64,000 nt of DNA from Cryobacterium sp. PAMC25264 (GCF_019443325.1 NZ_CP080383.1:930001-994000), one strand, 5' to 3'; positions 16,378 to 25,990 are shown, numbered from the stretch's first letter. Translations and numbers: made by a program. The notes: generated from the sequence alone by a model not told the origin.

Positions 16378-17144
16378 TGTTCACCGGCATCGACTACGAC
16401 AAGTTCCGGGCCCTGCGCGTGACCCACGTCGCCACCCGGTTCGAAGAACTCATCCAAGACGAAACCAACGACACCCTCACCCCGGAACAACTGTTCCTGA
16501 CTGCGGTCGACGACGCGCTCGAGCAGCGCCGTCACAGCCGGGTCGAGAAACTGATCCGACAGGCCAGATTCCCGATCCCACACGCGTCAATCGCTGAACT
16601 CGACTACCGCGACGGCCGCGGCATCACCGGAGTCCGAATGCGCCGCTACGCCGCCCACGCCTGGCGGACCGACCCTACGAATCTGCTGATCATCTCGCCC
16701 ACCGGCGGCGGGAAAACCTACCTCGCCTGCGCGATCGGGATCAGCGCCTGCCTGACCGAACACACCGTGACCTACACGCGGATGGACGACCTCGCCCGGC
16801 GTCTGATCATCACCCGCAGCGACGGCATCGCCCACCAGAAACTGCTCAACGAGCTCTCCGACGTCGATCTGCTCATCATCGATGACTTCCTCACCGTCGG
16901 CATCGACAGCGACGCCGCAAGCGATCTGTTCGCCGTCCTCGCGAACCGAGAACACCGCCTGCCCACCGTAATCGCGTCTCAATCCGGGCCCAGCTACTGG
17001 GTCGAAGCACTCCCGGACCGCGTTGCAGCAGACTCCATCGTGAACCGACTCGCGAACCATTCCAGAACGATCAACCTCGGCCGAGTCGACATGCGCAAGC
17101 TCCGTGACGATCACGCCCGCGCCGACAAAGACCACTGGGAGTAA
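16377..17144 (+). CDS. istB: IS21-family helper ATPase IstB (element 2)
   Basis: 255 residues of AAA+ ATPase: Walker A SPTGGGKTYLA near residue 105, Walker B LLIIDDFLTVG, arginine-containing C-terminal region ADSIVNRLANHSRTI. The ATG at 16377 shares its A with the last base of the istA stop; a GTG one codon earlier (16374) is the alternative. Intact. Confidence 0.93.
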   Translation: MFTGIDYDKFRALRVTHVATRFEELIQDETNDTLTPEQLFLTAVDDALEQRRHSRVEKLIRQARFPIPHASIAELDYRDGRGITGVRMRRYAAHAWRTDPTNLLIISPTGGGKTYLACAIGISACLTEHTVTYTRMDDLARRLIITRSDGIAHQKLLNELSDVDLLIIDDFLTVGIDSDAASDLFAVLANREHRLPTVIASQSGPSYWVEALPDRVAADSIVNRLANHSRTINLGRVDMRKLRDDHARADKDHWE

Positions 17145-17209
17145 ACGCACCCGGCCGTGCTGGCGGCGGGCCACAACTCGCCGCCAGTACCACCTAGCCA
17201 GAAACCGAG

Positions 17210-17224
17210 TACCACTTCGACGGA
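17210..17224. repeat. Target-site duplication of the IS481-family element, left copy
   Basis: TACCACTTCGACGGA, identical to the copy at 18966-18980. Confidence 0.85.
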
Positions 17225-18965
17225 TGTGTAATCGCATCACGTTGTTTACACACGTTCTCACCTCCTTGTTTACAACCGCTCTCACGACGTTGTTTACAAC
17301 CGGTGTCGCCACGTTGTTTACAACCAATCGCACGACGTTGATTACAGCCGGCGGAACTGGTTAGCCGACGAAGTCGGCATGGACGTGTAGTCACGATCTG
17401 GCGGAAAATGCTCCTTCTCGTAGGTTTGATGTTTGTGAAGCCAGGCCGGTTTCGGGTCGCGGATTTTCGCTCCCGCGATTTGCCAGAGCGGGAAGGGTTC
17501 TTGGGCGGCGTCGGTGCGCATGGGCAGTGGAAAGTAGATGCTCTCGACTCCACTGAGCGCGTCGAACATGGCGAATTCGGTCTCGGTGGTCACGACCTGG
17601 TAGGTCCCAACCAGCGTCGTCGGGACCTTGATTCGGAGGCCGTGGAAGTAGAACTGCGGGTTGGCTCGCGTGATGACGACGTGGTCCGAGGAATCGCGCA
17701 GCCGGCCGCCATGCGGCACCCGCTGCGCGCCAGGCTCGGCGGGAATCGTGGTCTGCCTCAGATCGACAGCTCCGCCCGACTGATCGGCGAGGGATTTGTC
17801 CCGGTACGAGTCCGCTCGCGCCTGAAGCACGTCGTGGCTGATCGGGGTGCCATCGGCGGGGCGGTGTTCCGCGGCGCCCCAGGCCTGCCCGGGTGTCATC
17901 GATCCGGGCAGCGCCTGGTGCCGTCGGCGGTAGTTGTAATAGGCGCGGTAATCAATGATCAGGGCGGTGAGCTGCTCCAGGGTATCGGGGGCGTTGGCAT
18001 CGAGGAACCGCAAGATCGTTTGGTGGCTGCGTTCGTTCTTCCCCTGGGTCTGGGGGTGGCTGCCGCGCCCGGTGATGCCCAGACAGCCCCGGTCGGCGAG
18101 GAACCGTTCGGTGGCGGAGATGTTGCCGCGTCGGGCCTGGTTGAACGCGGTCCCGTTGTCGCTGAGCAGCTCTTTCGGTACCCCGTGGTCGGTGAAGGCG
18201 GAACGGAGCGTGGTGATGGCGTCGGTGCCGTTCTCCGGAGTGGCGAAGCACATCGTGCCGACGTCGAAGCGGGTGGAGTCATCCAGCAGCTGGTAGACGG
18301 TGACCTTGGTGCCCAGCACATTCGGGTCCCGCGCGTCGGCGAGACGGTACTCGAACGCGTCCAGCTGCCACATCTCCATCGCCGCGGCACGGGAGAACCG
18401 AAGCCAGGCCGCCCGTGGACGTTTCCGCGGGTTCGCGATCGTGACGCCGGATGAAGCGAGGATGCGGGCGATCGTCGCCACCGACGGGATGGGAGAAACG
18501 AATTCGCCGGTATCGATCCCGGTGAACCAGATTGATTTGGGCCCGTTGTCCCAACCTTCCTTCTTCAGCCGGGCGCGGATCCTCAGAACGATCTCGGTAG
18601 TCTTCTGGTCAAAGGTCCGTACCGGGTTCAGTGGCGCTGACGAGCGCGGATTCAGCGCCGTGTTGCCCTCGCGGAGGAATCGTCGCCGGATGTTGTAAAA
18701 CGACGGCCGGCTGATGTTCAGTCGTTGGCAGAACTCGGTAACGCTGGGCCCGTCGGCGGCAAGCGGGTCGTATTCAATGATCTGGCGGCGGACGGAGGGA
18801 GAAAGGGATCTAGGCACCCCCAATTATCAAAACCGCGATCAGGGCGTGCTTCCTTGAACGCCGAACCTGTAATCAGGGTCGTGAGACATCCCGTAAACAA
18901 GGTGCTGAGACATGGTGACAACAACGTCGTGAGACAGGTCGTAAACACAGAGCTGAGACAGCACA
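17225..18965 (-). mobile_element. IS481-family element inside IS21 no. 2
   Basis: About 1.74 kb between two copies of the 15-base sequence TACCACTTCGACGGA. The tips are inverted and related (left TGTGTAATCGCATCACG, right end reversed TGTGCTGTCTCAGC, both continuing to TGTTTAC). The left end carries a series of TTGTTTACAAC-like motifs (17244-17345) and the right end related TGAGACANN..GTAAACA motifs (18890-18960), probably multiple transposase binding sites. Confidence 0.85.
17342..18823 (-). CDS. IS481-family DDE transposase with long C-terminal extension
   Basis: 493 residues. The N-terminal HTH (VTEFCQRLNISRPSFYNIRR) is followed by a retroviral-integrase-like core with Asp in WQLDAFEY, Asp in LLSDNGTAF and Glu in GKNERSHQ. 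The core ends near residue 330 (RRRHQALPGSMTPGQAW), where many IS481 transposases stop. A further ~160 residues follow, including a strand-rich part (FYFHGLRIKVPTTLVGTY). The extension is in frame, spans to near the left tip and is probably a DNA-binding tail, as in the longer IS481 subgroup. Confidence 0.9.
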   Translation of the reverse strand: MGVPRSLSPSVRRQIIEYDPLAADGPSVTEFCQRLNISRPSFYNIRRRFLREGNTALNPRSSAPLNPVRTFDQKTTEIVLRIRARLKKEGWDNGPKSIWFTGIDTGEFVSPIPSVATIARILASSGVTIANPRKRPRAAWLRFSRAAAMEMWQLDAFEYRLADARDPNVLGTKVTVYQLLDDSTRFDVGTMCFATPENGTDAITTLRSAFTDHGVPKELLSDNGTAFNQARRGNISATERFLADRGCLGITGRGSHPQTQGKNERSHQTILRFLDANAPDTLEQLTALIIDYRAYYNYRRRHQALPGSMTPGQAWGAAEHRPADGTPISHDVLQARADSYRDKSLADQSGGAVDLRQTTIPAEPGAQRVPHGGRLRDSSDHVVITRANPQFYFHGLRIKVPTTLVGTYQVVTTETEFAMFDALSGVESIYFPLPMRTDAAQEPFPLWQIAGAKIRDPKPAWLHKHQTYEKEHFPPDRDYTSMPTSSANQFRRL

Positions 18966-18980
18966 TACCACTTCGACGGA
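18966..18980. repeat. Target-site duplication of the IS481-family element, right copy
   Basis: TACCACTTCGACGGA, identical to 17210-17224. The intact sequence is part of the right end of IS21 no. 2. Confidence 0.85.
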
Positions 18981-19009
18981 CTAGAGGTACCTACTCGGGC
19001 TACTCGCCA

Positions 19010-19822
19010 CTTGCCAAGGCGGCGTTGCCGGCGCTTGCGGTGGTAGGTCCGCTCGATCCAGACAACGATCGCGAGGCGTAGTTCATCCCTCGTCGCCCAT
19101 CGCTGCCGATCGAGGACGTTCTTCTGTAGCAGCGCGAAGAATGACTCCATCGCGGCGTTGTCACCGCATGCGCCGACGCGGCCCATCGAGCCGGTGATGC
19201 CGTTGTTCTTCAGCACCCGCACGAAGGCGTTCGAGCGGAATTGAGAGCCACGATCGGAGTGCAGGATCGTGCCTGCGATGGTGCGCTGGCCGATCGCATT
19301 GCGGGCAGCGGCGACGGCCAGAGAGGCTTTCATTCTGGAGTCGATGGAGTAGCCGACGATCTTGTTCGAGTAGACGTCCTTGATCGCGCAGAGGTAGAGC
19401 TTGCCCTCGTCCGTGCGGTGCTCGGTGATGTCGGTCAGCCAAAGCTGGTTCGGGCGTGTCGCGGTGAATTTCCGCTCGACGAGATCGTCGTGCACGGGCG
19501 GGCCCGCCTTGCGCGTGAGGCCACGTTTCTTCGCAAACACGCTCCAGAGCCGCTGCTGGGAGCAGATCCGCCAGACCCGGTTCTCGCCCGCGGTGAGGCC
19601 GGCTTGGTGGAGTTCGTCGGCGATGAAGCGGTAGCCGAACGCGGGGTCATCGTGGTGGGCGTCCCAGGCAGCGTTGGTGAGGTGGGCGTCGTCCCAATCG
19701 CGCTGCGAGACGGGGTTGCGCTTCCATTGGTAGAACGCTTGTTTAGAGAAGCGCAACACCCGGCAGGTCACCGTGACGGGAACACCGTCGACGGCCAGTT
19801 CGAGGACCAGCGGGTACATCAT
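19010..19822 (-). pseudogene. IS3-family transposase OrfB, 3' end displaced by IS21 insertions
   Basis: 271 residues before the IS21 no. 2 tip. The DDE integrase core is present: Asp in LWLTDITEH, Asp in LHSDRGSQF and Glu in NAAMESFF. The N-terminus (VDGVPVTVTCRVLRFSKQAFYQW) is the normal HTH_21-type start. After RRQRRLGK the reading frame runs into IS21 DNA and picks up about 60 foreign residues. The true C-terminus lies at 14628-14638 and 11941-11971. The catalytic core is complete, so some activity cannot be excluded. Confidence 0.9.
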
Positions 19823-20103
19823 TTTGGGTTGACGTCCCGGGACAGGTAGGCCACAGCGCGGCGCATGACCTCGGCTTCCTGCTCGAGCAGTCGAATGCGT
19901 TTCTTCGCTTCTCGCAGCTCGGCGGATTCCTTCTCGGTCACGCCCGGCTTGACGCCTTCTTCGACGTCGGCTTTCTTCAGCCAGTTCGCCAGGCAGGATT
20001 CGGAGATTCCGAAGTCCTTCGCGATCTGTTTCAGCGGTGCTTCGTTCTTCCGGGCGACCGCAACGACGTCACGGCGGAACTCGGGTGGGTAGGGCTTGGG
20101 CAT
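19819..20103 (-). CDS. IS3-family OrfA, HTH protein
   Basis: 94 residues: an HTH_Tnp_1 domain (PPEFRRDVVAVAR, IAKDFGISESCLANWLKKAD) followed by a leucine-zipper-like coil (KKRIRLLEQEAEVMRRAVAYL). The ATG at 20103 has GGAAAGA upstream. It overlaps orfB by 4 bases. OrfA binds the element ends, and an OrfAB fusion is normally the active transposase. Confidence 0.93.
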   Translation of the reverse strand: MPKPYPPEFRRDVVAVARKNEAPLKQIAKDFGISESCLANWLKKADVEEGVKPGVTEKESAELREAKKRIRLLEQEAEVMRRAVAYLSRDVNPK

Positions 20104-20169
20104 GTTGACATCTTTCCAGCGAAGACGAATCTCCACAGGTTAGGAGTCAACTAAACCGGGGGCAGTCCC

Positions 20170-22679
20170 TGCTGCTGAACACTGTGTGTCCGGTGAACCT
20201 CAGCCAAGCATGGAAGGGGCTCTCCATCACCAAGTCATCGATGGAGAACGCGTACGGGCTCGGCGAGCAGTTCGACACGACGGGCACCGCCGACGGGGAC
20301 CTTGTCGGACGCGTGCGCACGCCGGGCAACAACTACGGCAACGCGATGAACTTCGACAGCACCAACGGACCTGTCGGCAACACACAGATTCCGGTGATGT
20401 TCGCCGTTGGGGACAACAATTCCAACTACGGTATGTTCGTCGACCAGACGTACAAACAGCAATGGGACCTCACCGGCGACCCGTGGACCATGAACACGTG
20501 GGGTGACCAGGTGCGCTGGTACGTGATGACCGGCGCCGACCTGCCTGACTTGCGCCAGGACTACATGGAGCTCACCGGTAAACCGCCGTTGCCGCCGAAA
20601 AAGGCGCTCGGACTGTGGGTCTCCGAGTTCGGATACGATAACTGGGCCGAAATGGATGGCGTGCTCGCCGGCTTGCGCTCGAACAAGTTTCCCGTCGACG
20701 GTTTTATGCTCGACGTCGACTGGTTCGGGGGAGTGACGGGCGACTCCGACACCAGCCGTATGGGAACGCTGGACTGGGACACCAGCGCCTTCCCTGACCC
20801 TGTCGAAAAGCTCGCGAACTACGCCAGCGACGAGGGCGTCGGAATAATACCGATCGAGGAGTCGTATATTGCGCGCGGTCTTACTGAGCACTCGGACATG
20901 GCAGCCAACGGATATCTCGTGCGAGCAGGATGCTCTACCTGCGATCCCGTCTACCTGACCAGCAACCCGTGGTGGGGCAAGGGGGGAATGATCGACTGGA
21001 CCCAGCCCGCGGCCGGCGAGTACTGGAACGACACCCAACGGCAGCACCTCATCGACGCCGGGGTTACGGGCCATTGGCTCGACCTTGGAGAGCCGGAGAT
21101 GTTCGACGAGAATGACTGGACTGTTGGGGTCGTCGCCGGTAAGCACGCTCACGCTGATTACCACAACATCTACGGCCTCGAATGGGCGAAGAGCATCGCC
21201 ACTGCCTACGACGACAACGAAGAGACGGCACGCCCGTTCCTCCTCGCGCGGGCCGGGGCAGCCGGCATCCAGCGGTATGGCGCAGCGATGTGGTCGGGAG
21301 ACATCGGCACGAAACTGACGGCACTCGCTGGACAGGGCAATGCGCAGATGTCGATGTCAATGTCGGGAATCGACTACTTCGGCTCTGACATAGGTGGTTT
21401 CCGCCGCGAGATGCTCGACTCTGACCTCAACGAGCTCTACACGCAGTGGTTTGCAAACAGTTCGTGGTTTGATACCCCGGTTCGACCCCACACGGAGAAC
21501 CTCTGCAATTGCTTCGAGACATCGCCCGACAGCATTGGTGACTCCGCCAGTAACCTGCAGAGCATACGCCAGAGGTATGAGCTCGCCCCCTATTACTACT
21601 CGCTCGCTCACCGGGCGACGCAGTTCGGGGAGCCGCTCGTTCCGCCGCTCGTGTACTACTACCAGAACGACGACAACGTGCGAGAGAACGGCAACGAGAA
21701 GCTGATCGGGCGCGACATCCTTGTATCAATGGTGGCCGGATCGAACCAGCGCCAACGGGATGTCTATCTTCCAGCCGGCGACTGGATCAATTACCACACC
21801 AACCAACGCATCACGAGTGTCGGCCAGACGTTGACCAACGTGCCGCTGTACGTCAACGGGAAGTTCACGCTGCCGACCTACGTGAGGGCCGGAGCGATCC
21901 TGCCCAAAGCGCTCGTCGACGACAACACGATGAACATCGAGGGCAAGCGCACGACCGGCTCGCCTAACACTGACCTCATCGCGAGGGTGTACGCGAACGC
22001 GGCATCGAGCAACTTCACCGTCTATGAAGATGATGGAGCGACAACCGCATACGAGACCGGCGCGGTGCGCACGACGGAAATCACTCAGTCGGTGGCAAAC
22101 GGAGTCGCGACAGTTACGGTCGGGGCGTCGTCGGGCACATATTCGGGTGCTCCGTCGTCCCGCAAGAACGTAGTTGAACTGATAACGACCAACACGCAGG
22201 TCTCAACTGTATCCCTGGACGGATCCGCTCTGACGCAGTACCCAACGAAGGCAACGTTCGATGCCGCCAACAGCGGTTGGTACAACGCAGGCGGTGATCT
22301 CGTGGTGGCCAAATCGATAAGTGTGGCGGTGAGCGGGGCGAAGACGTTCGCCTTCACCCTCGGCCAGGCGCCGGTATCGGTGACCTTCACCTGCGATGCC
22401 GGAACAACCACATCCGACCAGTCGGTATACGCTCTCGGCAGTGCACCCCAGCTCGGCTCTTGGTCGGCAGCGAGTGCCGTGAAGCTCTCACCGACGAGTT
22501 ACCCGACGTGGACCGGAACCGTGACCAACTTGCCGCCGAACACGACCATCGAATGGAAGTGCATCAAGCGGCAGGAGGCGAACTTCTCGAACACCGTTGA
22601 TGCCTGGCAGCCAGGCGCGAATATCTCCAAGTCGCTGCCGGCCTCCGGCTCGGGTGGGGGCTCCAGCGGCAGCTTCTAG
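20170..22679 (+). pseudogene. Secreted GH31 α-glucosidase/transglucosidase with CBM20, 5' end removed by IS3
   Basis: About 836 residues remain. The frame is open from the IS3 tip (20169); a GTG at 20184 could restart translation but without a signal peptide. The GH31 core is intact: substrate-site Asp in LDVDWFGG, nucleophile in WLDLGEPE (Asp300 counted from 20184) and acid/base in WSGDIG (Asp373). A β-sandwich region follows. The last ~100 residues form a CBM20 starch-binding module (VTFTCDAGTT, LGSAPQLGSW, TIEWKCIK). The WLDLGEP variant is seen in extracellular 6-α-glucosyltransferase-like GH31 enzymes. The next genes (ROK, sugar importer, GH15, GH31) suggest it made the oligosaccharide that they import. 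Likely non-functional or not secreted now. Confidence 0.85.
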
Positions 22680-22692
22680 CCGATCAAACCAG

Positions 22693-22730
22693 GCAACGAC
22701 CTGCGCCTCGCCAAGTGCGCGCAGGTCGTT
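22693..22730 (+). terminator. Hairpin after the GH31-CBM20 gene
   Basis: CAACGACCTGCGC pairs with GCGCAGGTCGTTG across a short loop. The stem is strong but there is no T-run, so it is a likely but not certain terminator. Confidence 0.65.
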
Positions 22731-22763
22731 GCGCTGTGTCCAGCAGTTTCGCTGGAGCGAGTG

Positions 22764-22806
22764 TTGACGCATGCCGCAACAATTCATATACTTAGTTCAC
22801 TACTAA
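22764..22806 (+). promoter_or_regulatory. Promoter and ROK-type operator of the α-glucoside operon
   Basis: -35 TTGACG (22764-22769), 17-base spacer, -10 TATACT (22787-22792). TTAGT-TCACT-ACTAA (22792-22806) is an inverted repeat touching the -10 box, the position expected for a repressor. TTAGT half-sites are typical of ROK-family regulators, and the ROK gene starts 16 bases later. Confidence 0.8.
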
Positions 22807-22821
22807 ATAACAGAGGAAACA

Positions 22822-24045
22822 ATGTCGATTCGCTCTCGAGTACCCACGGACATTAACCGGTCCGCAATCCTGGCCCACATCGGGGTGCAGGGCCCGACGT
22901 CGCGTGCCGATCTGTCGCGCGCGCTGGGCGTTTCACCGGCACTGATGACCCAGCTGACCAAGGTGCTCATCGCTGACGGACTCGTTGTCGAATTCGACAG
23001 CTCGCCCTCTCACGGCGGGCGCCCCGGCCGCACGCTTGGTCTTGCCGCCGACACTGGCCGAGCCGTCGGGATGAAGATCGTTGCCGACCACGTTGCATTC
23101 GTCGAGGTTGGCATCGGTGGACTGGTGCTGCGGTCGGCGAGCGAGCCGTTCGACGCGTCGTCCGCTCTCGCCGTCTCGAATCTGACGGCGCTGCTGCAGC
23201 ACTTCCTCGAGGGCGGCACCGATACGCCGCTTCTCGGCGTCGGCGTCGGGGTTCCGGGTACCGTCGACGAACAGGGTGCCGGCGTCGTCGACTCCACGCA
23301 GCTCGGCTGGAACCAGGTGCCGCTCGGCGACGCCCTCCGCCGTGCACTGCAACTGCCGGTGCTCATCGAGAACAACGTCAACGCGCTCAGCATCGCCGAG
23401 CGCCTGTTCGGTCAAGGCCGCAACCACCGCGACTTTCTCGTCGTCACTATCGGAACCGGTGTTGGCGCTGGCATCGTCACCGACGGCCGCGTCTTTCGTG
23501 GTCACTCGGGCGGAGCCGGCGAGATCGGGCACGTCCCCGTGGTCGCCGATGGCCCGCTCTGTCAGTGTGGTAACCACGGCTGCCTCGAAGCGCTCATCGG
23601 CGAAGCCGGCTTGGTGCGAACCGCCCAGGAACGCGGCATCATCGGTGCCGACGTGGGCATGTCTGCTCTGAGGGCGGCAGCGGATGGCGGAGACGCTCAG
23701 GCACAGGCGCTGTTCAGCGAAGCCGGCCACCTGTTGGGCCGCGCGCTCGGCGGCATCGTCAACGTGCTCGACCCCGAGATTGTCATCTTGCTGGGGGAGG
23801 GCGTCGCCGCCTGGGATCACTGGTCGTTCGGCTTCGAGCCCGCCTTCCGCACGTCGCTCGTTCCGAGCAAGCGCAGCGTCGGCGTGCACGTCGAGAGCTG
23901 GCAAGACGAGAGTTGGGCACAGGGCGCAGCCGCCCTCGTGCTCGCCACCCCATTCGACTCCCAAGGCATCGCCGGCGACCAGGGGCGACTCGTTCGCGAG
24001 CGCCTCGTGGAACAGGCGGCACCTCCCACCGGAGCGACCTCGTGA
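22822..24045 (+). CDS. ROK-family transcriptional repressor
   Basis: 407 residues. The N-terminal winged HTH (about 10-65: GPTSRADLSRALGVSPALMT) is followed by a ROK sugar-kinase-like domain with the ATP/phosphate motif TIGTGVGAGIV and the zinc motif CQCGNHGCLEAL. Such regulators bind a sugar and release the operator. RBS AGAGGAA precedes the ATG. It is first in an operon with the ABC importer (28-base gap) and is probably autoregulated through the operator at 22792. Confidence 0.9.
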   Translation: MSIRSRVPTDINRSAILAHIGVQGPTSRADLSRALGVSPALMTQLTKVLIADGLVVEFDSSPSHGGRPGRTLGLAADTGRAVGMKIVADHVAFVEVGIGGLVLRSASEPFDASSALAVSNLTALLQHFLEGGTDTPLLGVGVGVPGTVDEQGAGVVDSTQLGWNQVPLGDALRRALQLPVLIENNVNALSIAERLFGQGRNHRDFLVVTIGTGVGAGIVTDGRVFRGHSGGAGEIGHVPVVADGPLCQCGNHGCLEALIGEAGLVRTAQERGIIGADVGMSALRAAADGGDAQAQALFSEAGHLLGRALGGIVNVLDPEIVILLGEGVAAWDHWSFGFEPAFRTSLVPSKRSVGVHVESWQDESWAQGAAALVLATPFDSQGIAGDQGRLVRERLVEQAAPPTGATS

Positions 24046-24073
24046 GCCGCGCACGCTGCAGTGAGATCGTCGC

Positions 24074-25033
24074 ATGACGCTCGCCACGACACCCATCGTG
24101 CCGACCGAGTCCACTCCGCCACGGCCCGAGTCGCCTCCAGCGCAGGGCGGCCGTCGCAAAAAGACGACCACCGGATATCGCCTGATTGTGCTTGCTTTTC
24201 TGCTGCCGAGCGCTATTCCACTGCTGCTCTTCGTGCTCGTGCCGATGGTCGCCGCGGCGTGGGTGAGCCTCAACGAGTGGAACCTCATCGCCCCGATGGA
24301 GTTCGTCGGCCTGGACAACTACACGAAGCTACTGACGGATACGGCGACCGGTGAGATCTTCCTTCACACCATCTACTACATTGTCGGCTACCTGCCCATC
24401 GTGTTCATCGGGGGCCTCGCCCTGGCCCTCGCGCTGAACACCGCGCTCAAGGGCCGGTCATTCCTCCGCGGCATCTACTTCCTGCCGGTGGTCACCAGCT
24501 GGATCGTCGTCGCCCTTGTCTGGCGTTGGCTGCTCAGCCCGAGCACCGGTGCCATCAACACGGCCCTCGCGTTCTTCGGCATCGACGGACCTGGATGGTG
24601 GACCGACCCGACCTGGGCTATGCCGTCGATCATTGTCGCCTCGGCGTGGAAAGACCTCGGTTTTGTGATGGTCATCCTCCTCGCCGGGCTCCAAGCCATC
24701 CCCACTGACGTCTACGACGCCGCGAAGGTCGACGGTGCGGGCTGGTGGCGCAAACTCTTCTCCGTCACCCTGCCGCTGTTGTCGCCGTCGAGCTTCTTCG
24801 TTCTCGTCATCTCTCTCATCAACGGCTTTCAGGTCTTTGACCAGGTGTACGCGATGACCGGCGGCGGACCCAACGGCGCAAGCCAGGTCGTGGTGCAGCA
24901 GATTTACGACCTGACGTTCCGGTACGGGCGGGCTGGAGAGGCATCGGCCCTCTCGTGGATGCTCTTCGTGGTGGTGCTCGCCGTCACCCTTGTGCAGATC
25001 CGTGGCCAGAAGAAGTGGGTGTATTATGCATGA
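24074..25033 (+). CDS. Sugar ABC transporter permease, MalF type
   Basis: 319 residues. After a Pro-rich cytoplasmic N-terminus (~35 residues) there are six hydrophobic segments. The cytoplasmic coupling (EAA) loop is recognisable as DAAKVDGAGWWRKLFSVTLP. Carbohydrate uptake transporter 1 family. It overlaps the next permease by 8 bases. Confidence 0.9.
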   Translation: MTLATTPIVPTESTPPRPESPPAQGGRRKKTTTGYRLIVLAFLLPSAIPLLLFVLVPMVAAAWVSLNEWNLIAPMEFVGLDNYTKLLTDTATGEIFLHTIYYIVGYLPIVFIGGLALALALNTALKGRSFLRGIYFLPVVTSWIVVALVWRWLLSPSTGAINTALAFFGIDGPGWWTDPTWAMPSIIVASAWKDLGFVMVILLAGLQAIPTDVYDAAKVDGAGWWRKLFSVTLPLLSPSSFFVLVISLINGFQVFDQVYAMTGGGPNGASQVVVQQIYDLTFRYGRAGEASALSWMLFVVVLAVTLVQIRGQKKWVYYA

Positions 25034-25919
25034 CGCGACGGTAGTACTGCGGCGTTCCACTATTCGGTCGCCCAAGCGTATGGCGCCTCGATCACCGGCC
25101 GCGCGTCGCAAGCTTGCCCTGTCCGTGCTGCTGCACGTGATCGTGATCGCCGGGGCCGCCGCGATGTTCTTCCCGTTCCTATGGACGATCATCACGTCGA
25201 TCACACCGGGAGCGACGCTGACCAACGCGCCCGCGCTGATCCCCGAGAACCCGTCGCTCGGCGCGTACGAACGACTATTCGAGGAGCGTCCCTTCGGACG
25301 TGTGGTGATCAACAGCCTCGTGCTGGCGATCATTACGACGGTGGTGCAACTGTTCACCAGCTCGACGGCGGCGTACGCGTTCAGCCGGCTGCCGTTCCGC
25401 GGACGCGGCGTCATCTTCGGTGTGTACCTGGCGACGATGATGATCCCGTTGCAGGTGCTCATCGTTCCGCTGTTCGTTGAGCTCAAGACGTTCGGGCTGC
25501 TGAACACCTACCTCGGCGCGCTGCTGCCGACGTTCACGTCGGCGTTCGGTATCTTCCTGCTGCGGCAGGCCGTCAACCAAGTGCCCAAGGAGCTGGATGA
25601 GGCGGCGACGCTGGATGGTGCCGGGCACTTCCGGATCTTCGCCCAGGTGATCATCCCGAACATCCGGCCGGCGCTCGTGACGCTCGTGGTGTTCTCGTTC
25701 ATGGGTAGCTGGAACAGCTTCCTCTGGCCGTTGGTCGTGCTGAGATCGCCCGAACTTCAGACTCTTCCCATTGCACTCGCCGGGCTTCAGGGCCAGTACG
25801 TAGCCGACTGGGACATCATCATGGCCGGCTCGGTCGTGAGCATCATCCCGATGCTCGCGCTCTACATCTTCGCCCAGAAGTACATAATTCAGGGCGTTGC
25901 CAGCTCCGGGATCAAGTAG
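25026..25919 (+). CDS. Sugar ABC transporter permease, MalG type
   Basis: 297 residues with six membrane segments and an EAA loop EAATLDGAGHFRIFAQVIIP. The start at 25026 lies inside the upstream permease gene; an alternative ATG at 25080 is possible. With the preceding permease it forms the heterodimeric channel. No ATPase gene is linked; actinobacterial CUT1 systems usually share a housekeeping MsiK-type ATPase encoded elsewhere. Confidence 0.9.
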   Translation: MHDATVVLRRSTIRSPKRMAPRSPAARRKLALSVLLHVIVIAGAAAMFFPFLWTIITSITPGATLTNAPALIPENPSLGAYERLFEERPFGRVVINSLVLAIITTVVQLFTSSTAAYAFSRLPFRGRGVIFGVYLATMMIPLQVLIVPLFVELKTFGLLNTYLGALLPTFTSAFGIFLLRQAVNQVPKELDEAATLDGAGHFRIFAQVIIPNIRPALVTLVVFSFMGSWNSFLWPLVVLRSPELQTLPIALAGLQGQYVADWDIIMAGSVVSIIPMLALYIFAQKYIIQGVASSGIK

Positions 25920-25990
25920 CCCGAAGCTGTCAGGCACCACCCCCCCCTTGCACCGCGAACACACCATGAAATCAAAGGAGATTGCATCAC

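Larger units (their letters stand above)
14639..19009 (+). mobile_element. IS21-family element no. 2, interrupted by an IS481-family element
   Basis: The left tip is TGGCGAGTAGCC at 14639 and the right tip is GGCTACTCGCCA ending at 19009. The inverted repeats continue inward to GGTACCTCTAGTCC on both ends. CTTGC flanks it at 14634-14638 and 19010-19014, a 5-base target duplication. Without the IS481 insertion and its duplication the element is about 2.6 kb. Inner repeats of TTGGTAC (14655, 14678, 14700) are mirrored as AGTACCA (17186, 17209) and GGTACC (18987) on the right. Confidence 0.88.
11941..20169 (-). mobile_element. IS3-family element interrupted by two IS21-family elements
   Basis: The terminal inverted repeats are GGACTGCCCCGAGTTCAGTT at 11941 and, on the opposite strand ending at 20168, GGACTGCCCCCGGTTTAGTT. 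Both continue as GACTC. Removing the inserted elements leaves 11941-11971, 14628-14638 and 19015-20169, about 1.2 kb, the normal size of an IS3 element. Rejoining these pieces restores an OrfB C-terminus RRLGKLTPIESTEL. No matching short target duplication flanks the outer tips, and the genes on both sides are cut. This suggests that recombination between IS copies deleted intervening DNA. Confidence 0.85.

Noticed and set aside
15000..16400. The two IS21 elements as a recent duplication
   Set aside because: Their IstA and IstB proteins and terminal repeats differ clearly, so they are distinct elements.
22933..24318. 461-codon minus-strand frame over the ROK gene
   Set aside because: Shadow of the ROK gene, no motif; the plus strand has HTH, ROK and zinc motifs.
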